Shown here: piece by piece, positions 57,971 to 64,000 of the stretch | How positions within the stretch are numbered: the first letter of the stretch is position 1 | Layout of the letters: each line of letters begins with the position of its first letter | NCBI GenBank assembly: GCA_964371035.1 | Contig: CAYJLG010000009.1 | Coordinates: 1-64,000 of the forward strand | Reading direction: 5' to 3' | Length of the DNA: 64,000 nucleotides | Origin: UBA1535 sp964371035 | GTDB taxonomy: Bacteria; Bacillota; Clostridia; Tissierellales; Sedimentibacteraceae | Made by a program: the position numbers and the translations under genes | Notes under the pieces: generated by a model | The model's database searches: none | Seen by the model: the letters and a program-made list of their open reading frames with translations, nothing else | Told to the model about the DNA's origin: nothing

Positions 57971-60796
57971 ATGTTTAATTTTTTCAAAGAAGAAAGAGGT
58001 GTAGTTACTATCATAGTAACGCTTATGCTTATTCCTGCCATGCTTATTACAGGAACAGCTGTAGATGTCGCTCGCATAATGACAGCAAGAAGCATAATCC
58101 AAGACGCTAATCTTTTAGCAGCAAATTCAGCTATGACCGAATATGATGCAATGTTGCAAGATGTTTATGGATTATATGGAATTTTAGAAACTGAAAATGA
58201 TGAAACACTAAACAACATGATTGATATATACATAAGAACCGCTATTTTAGGAGAAGATTGGCAAACTCTTGAATTAGGTACATTTCAGTTGTTTCAAGGA
58301 GCAATAATTAGCACACCGAGTGTTGAGTCAAATCAAACATTAAACACAGATGTCATGCGAAGGCAGATAGAAGAGTATGCTAAGTTAAGGCTGCCGACTA
58401 TTATCGTAGAAGACATAATAAGTGCACTAAGTGCATTTGAAAAAACAAAAGCAGATACAGAAGTTATAAATAAAAAATTAGAAATAGATGGAAAACTTGA
58501 AAAAATTTTCAAAATTTACAATGAAATTTATGATTTAATAAAATACACATTAGACAAAGACGACGATTTTTTGCATGAAGCGGCTGAAGAAGACGTAAAT
58601 TCTTATTTGCAAAAAATTTACAAAGAATTGACCAACTTAGAAAGTCTTAGATTGGATTATGTCGTTGCACATGCGGCAATAGAGTCAGGTGCTATAGAAT
58701 CATCAGCATTTATCGCAGAAAACTTAGAAGACACACAAGAAGAATACCAAGCTGCTTACAGTGCGATAAAAGCTAATTTAGACAGTCTTATAAACGGAGG
58801 AACTGTCGGAAGTGTATGGGAAAACGGCACTTATGAGTTAGTAGATGACATAAGAGTATTTGTAACAGGGAGTTGGAGTACGAACAGTACAGAAATTGGG
58901 CTTAAAAAAACATTATCTAACAACATTGATACACTGAAAGAATTTTCCGCAAAATACGGCGATGAAGACACTTTTTCAGAAGTAGCGAATTTGACTTCAA
59001 ATTCTAAAAAAGTTACTGATAAGCCGATAACAGGAAATAGAATCAAAGAGATTGATGGGTTAGACTCACACGATAGCCTCGTGACAAAATTACTGGATTT
59101 GACTGTAAAAGCGGATTTAATTAAAGATGAATTAAAAGACGATTTAGATGAATTAGAAAGCAAGTTAGAAGATGCCTCAGATTCATTAAGAATAGGAATG
59201 ACTGGAGGCACTGAAGAAGATTTAAAAAATGGTGAGTCAGACGGTGTTGATGATGAAATTAATTTGATAGAAGAATATAGAAAATTAATAGAACTTTATG
59301 CTACCGATACATCTTTTGATTATGGAAACAATTCTTTAAAATATTTAAATGAATTAATAGATGCACTTGAAAATTTTACGTATGACTACTATGGAGACGG
59401 CAATGGAGAATTTGACGGCACATACAAAACCTCGTTAAATAATATTGCTTCAATTAATGACGGATTTGATAAATATGTCATTGATGAAATTACTCAAAAT
59501 TCTGAACCTGATACATTAGAATTATTGAGTATGACAGAGCCGCCTTTGTTTGAAATCGCATCTAATTATATACTCTTTAAGGATATAAGCGTTAAAAACA
59601 AAGAGTTCTATGATTATTTAGACGAACTATTCGGTCAAGAAAGAGCTTCAACAGGGAAAACACCTGATGAAGAAGCCGAAGATGCAAAAGGTGATATTTT
59701 TGATGCGTTTGAAACCATGCAAGCAGAATTTAAGAAATTAACAGGTAGTGATGTTGGCGGTGCAACAAAATTTGAAGGAACAATCTCTAATTCAGAGGAA
59801 TACGAAGAAGGGCCGGTTTTATCAACTGATAATGCTTGGGATGATAAAGATAACGGTATCGACAAGATGCTAAAAGATGCACTAAGCGGTAATTTGTTGA
59901 GCTTGCTTGGAAATTTTGCAGACGATGCTACTAATAAACTCTTGCTGTTAGGATATGCTACAAACACTTTTTCTTGCTATACGACTGAAAAAGAAATAAT
60001 TGCAAATAAAGATGATGCGAGTTATAAAGAACTAAAAGATGAAGATGTACCGTTATCAATAAATGGTATTCCAATATCTAAGTCAAACAACTATTTTTAT
60101 GAGAGCGAGCTTGAGTATTTATATAATGGAGATCTAAAAAGCGCACCTTCTAATGTTCGGTCGGTATTGATAGTAATAATGCTTATTAGATTCATATCGA
60201 ATTATGCATCTTCATTTTTCATTGGAGTTGTAAATTCCGAAATAGCTCCATTAAGGGTTATACCTGTTTTCGGAACTGTAGTAGCTGAACTTCTAAGGTT
60301 AGCATATGCGCTTGGAGAATCTATATATGATGTGTATTTGCTCGTAGGCGGCAAGTCTGTTCCTTTTTTAAAGACAAATAAGACATGGACGTTTTCTATA
60401 AGCAAAATAGCTACAATTTTTACAGATACTTCAAAAGTCAAAAACGATTCATCGTTCGGTAATTTATCGTATAAACACTATTTATACTTTTTGTTGATGA
60501 TAAAAAACGGCGATAAATTAACTGAGCGGATGTCGGATTTAATGTCTTTGAACTTAACTCATATTAAGATCAATAAAGGTTCAGACGTGGAGGCTATGAA
60601 TGCACCTAAAATAGAAAAAAATCTTGAAGTTGCAACTATCATAGCTGTAAAAAATGCGATTACCGGATTTTCTGTAAAGACAGAAATAGATTTAAATATG
60701 TTGTTTTTAAGATTACCTTTTGCCGTTCAAGGCGTTAACGATACTGTACCACCTGGTAAAATAAGGCTTGATGCGATAGATATGAGGGGGTATTGA
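57971..60796 (+). CDS. Large TadG-like pilus protein
   Basis: A 941-aa protein starting MFNFFKEERGVVTIIVTLML, the TadG-type N-terminal helix, with VDVARIMTARSIIQDANLLA just after, the usual motif of Tad-like proteins. The remainder (60-930) is rich in Asp, Glu, Leu and Ser with long coiled stretches (58440-59300 region) and near the end helices around FISNYASSFFIGVVNSEIAP. No von Willebrand A motif was found. The Glu at +5 is missing, so the segment may not be processed. It may be an outer stalk or tip protein. It joins the next gene with one base between. Confidence 0.75.
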   Translation: MFNFFKEERGVVTIIVTLMLIPAMLITGTAVDVARIMTARSIIQDANLLAANSAMTEYDAMLQDVYGLYGILETENDETLNNMIDIYIRTAILGEDWQTLELGTFQLFQGAIISTPSVESNQTLNTDVMRRQIEEYAKLRLPTIIVEDIISALSAFEKTKADTEVINKKLEIDGKLEKIFKIYNEIYDLIKYTLDKDDDFLHEAAEEDVNSYLQKIYKELTNLESLRLDYVVAHAAIESGAIESSAFIAENLEDTQEEYQAAYSAIKANLDSLINGGTVGSVWENGTYELVDDIRVFVTGSWSTNSTEIGLKKTLSNNIDTLKEFSAKYGDEDTFSEVANLTSNSKKVTDKPITGNRIKEIDGLDSHDSLVTKLLDLTVKADLIKDELKDDLDELESKLEDASDSLRIGMTGGTEEDLKNGESDGVDDEINLIEEYRKLIELYATDTSFDYGNNSLKYLNELIDALENFTYDYYGDGNGEFDGTYKTSLNNIASINDGFDKYVIDEITQNSEPDTLELLSMTEPPLFEIASNYILFKDISVKNKEFYDYLDELFGQERASTGKTPDEEAEDAKGDIFDAFETMQAEFKKLTGSDVGGATKFEGTISNSEEYEEGPVLSTDNAWDDKDNGIDKMLKDALSGNLLSLLGNFADDATNKLLLLGYATNTFSCYTTEKEIIANKDDASYKELKDEDVPLSINGIPISKSNNYFYESELEYLYNGDLKSAPSNVRSVLIVIMLIRFISNYASSFFIGVVNSEIAPLRVIPVFGTVVAELLRLAYALGESIYDVYLLVGGKSVPFLKTNKTWTFSISKIATIFTDTSKVKNDSSFGNLSYKHYLYFLLMIKNGDKLTERMSDLMSLNLTHIKINKGSDVEAMNAPKIEKNLEVATIIAVKNAITGFSVKTEIDLNMLFLRLPFAVQGVNDTVPPGKIRLDAIDMRGY

Positions 60797-60797
60797 T

Positions 60798-61529
60798 ATG
60801 AGAAAAGATGAAAGAGGAATGATTGTAGTAGAAACTATCGGTTCGTTTATGTTGTTTTTTCTTCTTATGATGTCGATACTGAGCCTTATCAACATAGTTA
60901 CCGTACAGGCTCGCATACATTATGCTATGACACAGACCGCAAACACAGTCTCTATGTACAGCTATGTTTTAGAGGTGACGGGTATAGCTGATACATTGAT
61001 GAAAATTTCAGAAAAATCAGATGAAGTGGACGGAGATGCAGAAGCAATATCAAAAGAAATTAACAATATAGTTAATGCATTAAGTGATTTTTCCATAGAA
61101 GAAGTTGAAGAAAGTCTTGATAGAACAGGCGCTGTTTCACAAACGTATTTTGATCCTAAGATTATTTTACAAGCATTGTTAAACACAGGCTTAGATGAAG
61201 GACAAAAACAACTGTTTGAAATGGCAATTAGACCTATGATGAATAAATTTTTAGCTAATGGTCACATGAGCGGAGACGAATACCTAAAAAGCGCAAATGT
61301 GATTGGAGGGCTTGATGGTTTAGATTTTGCTGATTTTGATATACTTGGTAATTCTGACAGTCGGCTGGTAGATGAAAATGGCGATCTAAAAATAACAGTA
61401 AAATATGATGTGGAATATAAATTTGGTGGTTTACCGCTACCATTTGAACCTAAATTGGGAATATCACAAGTAGTAAAAACAAAATTATGGTTAAGTGGAA
61501 GTGGCGAAGGCCATCCGTATAAGGAATAG
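60798..61529 (+). CDS. TadE/TadF-like minor pseudopilin
   Basis: A 243-aa protein with leader RKDERG, then MIVVETIGSFMLFFLLMMSI with Glu at +5, fitting prepilin peptidase processing. After the helix (to about 35) the body is of mixed strands and helices, ending LWLSGSGEGHPYKE. It is probably a second minor pilin. GAGGGGG precedes the ATG inside the end of the large TadG-like gene. Confidence 0.8.
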   Translation: MRKDERGMIVVETIGSFMLFFLLMMSILSLINIVTVQARIHYAMTQTANTVSMYSYVLEVTGIADTLMKISEKSDEVDGDAEAISKEINNIVNALSDFSIEEVEESLDRTGAVSQTYFDPKIILQALLNTGLDEGQKQLFEMAIRPMMNKFLANGHMSGDEYLKSANVIGGLDGLDFADFDILGNSDSRLVDENGDLKITVKYDVEYKFGGLPLPFEPKLGISQVVKTKLWLSGSGEGHPYKE

Positions 61530-61531
61530 AT

Positions 61532-62101
61532 ATGAGTATAAAAAAAACAAACACATTAAGCATTAGATCAAACAATAAGCTTAAAAATTACATTATATAC
61601 ATATTCTTGCCTATTATATATGTAATTATATTTTTAAATACAGAGACAAGCTTATTACAAAAAACAAATTATTTGACATTAACTACATTTGGATATATAG
61701 CAAGTGTGATAGATATAAAAACTAAGTTAATACCCAATAAGTTGATAATTTATATGGCGATTTCATGGTTTTTTATTACAACTATATCTTTATTTGTTGA
61801 TTTTTACATTGCAGTAGAAACACTAAAAAGTAGTTTGGGTGGTTTTTTAATAGGAGGCGGATTATTTTTATTTATGTATATCATAAGTAAAAAAGGAATA
61901 GGCGGCGGCGATGTTAAATTTATAGCTGTAACAGGCCTTTTTGCAGGATATTCGGATACAATGTCAATAATGTTTGTCAGTTCATTTTTTGCAGGAATTT
62001 TTTGTTTAATATTGTTGGCGATTAAAAAAGTAAAAAAGGATGATGCTATATCTTTAGCGCCATTTCTTTACATAGGCATCTTAATTAGTGTGTTTCTTTA
62101 A
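61532..62101 (+). CDS. tadV: Prepilin peptidase (TadV/CpaA, A24 family)
   Basis: A 189-aa membrane protein with about six helices, the size of TadV/CpaA, which lack the methylase part of PilD. The two catalytic aspartates are visible: Asp61 in SVIDIKTKLIPNK and Asp127 in GIGGGDVKF, the GxGD motif. It cuts the Flp and TadE/F leaders after Gly at the cytoplasmic face. It starts 2 bases after the previous stop with AAGGA as ribosome site. Confidence 0.92.
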   Translation: MSIKKTNTLSIRSNNKLKNYIIYIFLPIIYVIIFLNTETSLLQKTNYLTLTTFGYIASVIDIKTKLIPNKLIIYMAISWFFITTISLFVDFYIAVETLKSSLGGFLIGGGLFLFMYIISKKGIGGGDVKFIAVTGLFAGYSDTMSIMFVSSFFAGIFCLILLAIKKVKKDDAISLAPFLYIGILISVFL

Positions 62102-62119
62102 GACAAGGAGGAGAACAAC

Positions 62120-63406
62120 TTGAAGATATTAGAACGTTTAGGATACATAATTATGAGTATCATGATTTTAGGTATTGCATGGATGTTAATTTTATTTGGA
62201 GAAACAGATGTTGCTGAGTTACAAGTTGATTTGATAAATCAAGCCAACTCTTACATGGAAGATAAAGTGTTTATAAAAGCCATACCGTTATTAGAAGAAA
62301 GCTCAGGCTATGAAGCCGAACATACAACTCAGGCAGAAGAATTGCTTAAAACTGCTTACCTTGCCATAAATAACTACGATGAATATGAAGAAATTTTGGA
62401 AAAACAAATGTCTTATTTGCAGCCGAGAGCCGAAGTGTTTATGGAAGCCGCCGAATATCACTTTGCAAACAACGACACAAAAGATGCGCTCGAAGTCTTG
62501 CGTAACGGAGTCGAAAAAACAGGAGATGCTAATATAACCGAAAAATACGAAAACAGCCGATATGAATACTCTATTAGCGCGGATAGTTTTGAGGAAATTA
62601 CTACAGGCATGAACAATATGATAATCGTAAAACGATCAGGACTCTGGGGAATAGCAGATTCAAAGGGAAACGTGATAATCCCTTGTGAATATGATAAAAT
62701 AAGTACATTTAATAATGTAGCAGTAGTCAGTAAAGACAACGAAATTTATTCGGTAAATACAGCGAATCAAAGAAATTCTTTGCTAAAAGAAGAAATAAAA
62801 GATTTTTCATACTTATCACAATCAAGATTATTTTTGCTTAAAGAAGAGGGCTGGGTAGAAGCTGATACAAATTTCAATACAGGCAAGATCTTCTTCGACG
62901 AAGTAGGAACTTATTCAAACGACTTAGTACCTGTGAAGCTAAACGGCAAATGGGGAATGAAAAATAAGGCAGATGAAATGACAGTAGAGGCAGTTTATGA
63001 CAATATAATAAGGGACGAATTAGGAAGGTCATACTTTCAAAACGCATTCTTTGTGCAAGAAGCAAACAATATTTACATGATATCAGAAGATGTTAAGTTA
63101 GATACCTCCTATGAAGATGCAAAACCATTTTTCACACAAAACTATGCAGCAGTTAAAAATAATGGCAAATGGGGTTTCGTAGATAACAAAGGAAACTTAG
63201 TGATAGACTATCAATTCGAAGATGCATTATCATTTGGTGGTCATACAGCAGCAGTTAAAACAGAAGGAATGTGGGGATATATTAATTTACAAGGCAAAAT
63301 AGTAATCGAACCGATATTTTTAGAAGTAAATAGTTTTTATAACGGGAGTGCTCCAGTTTTAACGGAAGCAGGATATGTCATAATAACTCTTAAAGAAGAA
63401 TTATAA
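62120..63406 (+). CDS. WG-repeat protein with N-terminal membrane anchor and TPR-like region
   Basis: A 428-aa protein, TTG start after AGGAGG. It has one membrane helix (8-26), a helical TPR-like region (about 30-145, with LLEESSGYEAEHTTQAEELL) and at least four WG repeats (about 170-420): WGIADSKGNVIIPCEYDKIS, WGMKNKADEMTVEAVYDNI, WGFVDNKGNLVIDYQFEDA and WGYINLQGKIVIEP. WG repeats form beta structures of unknown role, often at the cell surface. In a Tad operon it may be a pilus accessory or adhesin-stabilising protein. Confidence 0.8.
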   Translation: MKILERLGYIIMSIMILGIAWMLILFGETDVAELQVDLINQANSYMEDKVFIKAIPLLEESSGYEAEHTTQAEELLKTAYLAINNYDEYEEILEKQMSYLQPRAEVFMEAAEYHFANNDTKDALEVLRNGVEKTGDANITEKYENSRYEYSISADSFEEITTGMNNMIIVKRSGLWGIADSKGNVIIPCEYDKISTFNNVAVVSKDNEIYSVNTANQRNSLLKEEIKDFSYLSQSRLFLLKEEGWVEADTNFNTGKIFFDEVGTYSNDLVPVKLNGKWGMKNKADEMTVEAVYDNIIRDELGRSYFQNAFFVQEANNIYMISEDVKLDTSYEDAKPFFTQNYAAVKNNGKWGFVDNKGNLVIDYQFEDALSFGGHTAAVKTEGMWGYINLQGKIVIEPIFLEVNSFYNGSAPVLTEAGYVIITLKEEL

Positions 63407-63429
63407 AAATACGTAGAAAGGGACAAGTT

Positions 63430-64000
63430 ATGTTCAATATAAAACTAGAAAGTGATTTTAATTCAGGCGCGAAAGTCATAGTAAATATTCCTGAAAATGA
63501 AATTGATAAAAAAGCATTTAACACACTGAAAAACGACAGACCAAAATTTATTTTACCATTTATCACAACAACGATAGACAATGAAGTGCAAATTTCATAT
63601 AGCATAGGAAAATACGAAAAACTTACATATCAATTAGGTGATATGAAGATAAGCAGCTATATTGATATGTGGCTAAATATTTTGCAACCAATGATGATAT
63701 GCAAGGATTGGTTTTTAAATATTCAATCTTTTGTTGCTGATTTAGATTATATATTTTATGACAGAGATGAAAGCGAAGTTAAATATATCTATATACCGTC
63801 AACCAATCAATCTGTAAGTGAAGATGATATAAAGTCTTTAATAATCAAAATATCTGATAAAATGAAAGTATCAGATATGAATTTAGAGAATAAAGTTTTA
63901 AGAGAATTAAGAAACATAAACCCCAAAAGCTTTATTGAAATGCTAAAAGATTATAAATTAAATAATTTAAATAATGTAGATAACATAAAGTTCCAAGCTA
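63430..64000 (+). CDS. Start of a probable DUF6382/FHA-type regulatory protein (3' end outside window)
   Basis: Reading frame open from ATG at 63430 (AAAGGGA just upstream) to the right edge, at least 190 codons, beginning MFNIKLESDFNSGAKVIVNI. It contains YSIGKYEKLTYQLGDMKISS and a long NILQPMMICKDWFLNIQSF stretch, then IYIPSTNQ, features I associate with the N-terminal DUF6382 domain placed before an FHA domain in Firmicute Tad loci. The FHA part would lie beyond the window. If right, it would bind phosphothreonine and oppose the PP2C phosphatase at the operon start. Confidence 0.6.
   Translation, partial: MFNIKLESDFNSGAKVIVNIPENEIDKKAFNTLKNDRPKFILPFITTTIDNEVQISYSIGKYEKLTYQLGDMKISSYIDMWLNILQPMMICKDWFLNIQSFVADLDYIFYDRDESEVKYIYIPSTNQSVSEDDIKSLIIKISDKMKVSDMNLENKVLRELRNINPKSFIEMLKDYKLNNLNNVDNIKFQA

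Noticed and set aside
60735..60920. Overlapping - strand frames at the TadG-like/TadE-like junction
   Set aside because: Opposite conserved pseudopilin leader coding sequence, with no ribosome site.
1..64000. tRNA, rRNA, CRISPR arrays and prophage modules
   Set aside because: No tRNA T-arm/cloverleaf patterns, regular spaced repeats, integrase or phage structural genes were found by reading.

Overview
The window is AT-rich, densely coded DNA with strong Shine-Dalgarno sites (GAGGT, AGGAGG), frequent TTG and GTG starts and consensus sigma-A promoters. The large Alu-domain SRP RNA, a V/A-type ATPase operon, long-form HPF, a Tad/Flp pilus locus with a PP2C phosphatase, and a proline/hydroxyproline-type operon all point to a low-GC anaerobic Firmicute. 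I infer class Clostridia, perhaps near the Peptostreptococcaceae; the sequence alone does not prove the genus.

Region 1 (1-12863) is a surface-polymer locus on the + strand. It starts with the tail of a ManC-type mannose-1-phosphate guanylyltransferase. Next come an AlgX/AlgJ-like acyl-transfer protein, an MBOAT O-acyltransferase, a membrane sulfatase/LtaS-superfamily protein, a small membrane protein and a YidC-like domain fused to a TagF-like glycerophosphotransferase domain. Three phosphonate genes follow: phosphonopyruvate decarboxylase, a TagD-like cytidylyltransferase fused to PEP mutase, and a LicC-like cytidylyltransferase fused to an iron alcohol dehydrogenase. Together they predict PEP -> phosphonopyruvate -> phosphonoacetaldehyde -> 2-hydroxyethylphosphonate -> CMP-activated phosphonate, transferred to a lipid-linked or cell-surface glycan. 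This is the most unusual system in the window.

Region 2 (12864-19613) is accessory. It holds a decayed GNAT gene, an unannotated type I toxin-antitoxin (29-aa toxin at 13260-13349 with a convergent antisense RNA), TspO, a secreted NlpC/P60-like protein, an AAA ATPase/Toprim pair that may be a defence system, a COG0523 metallochaperone behind a perfect promoter and palindrome, a small redox protein, and one copy of a MITE-like repeat.

Region 3 (19625-35951, - strand) carries a heterodimeric ABC exporter, a DUF368 polyprenyl-phosphate translocase-type protein, cardiolipin synthase, a DHH phosphoesterase and a nine-gene V-type ATPase operon. Region 4 (36279-40305) is an IlvD/Edd-family dehydratase, an ornithine-cyclodeaminase-family protein and a proline-racemase-family protein. 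Region 5 (40330-51774) is mostly housekeeping: SRP RNA, HPF, ComFC, RecD2, a MATE/MviN-type flippase, MazG/YabN, HU, Sua5/TsaC, RpiB, TagO-like and WecB/MnaA.

Region 6 (51864-64000) is a Tad/Flp pilus operon: PP2C phosphatase, TadZ, TadA, TadB, TadC, Flp pilin, three pseudopilin-like proteins, prepilin peptidase, a WG-repeat protein and the start of a probable FHA-type protein. A MITE-like family with ACTATTCACAGT/ACTGTGAATAGT ends and a second family of short palindromic repeats are scattered between operons.
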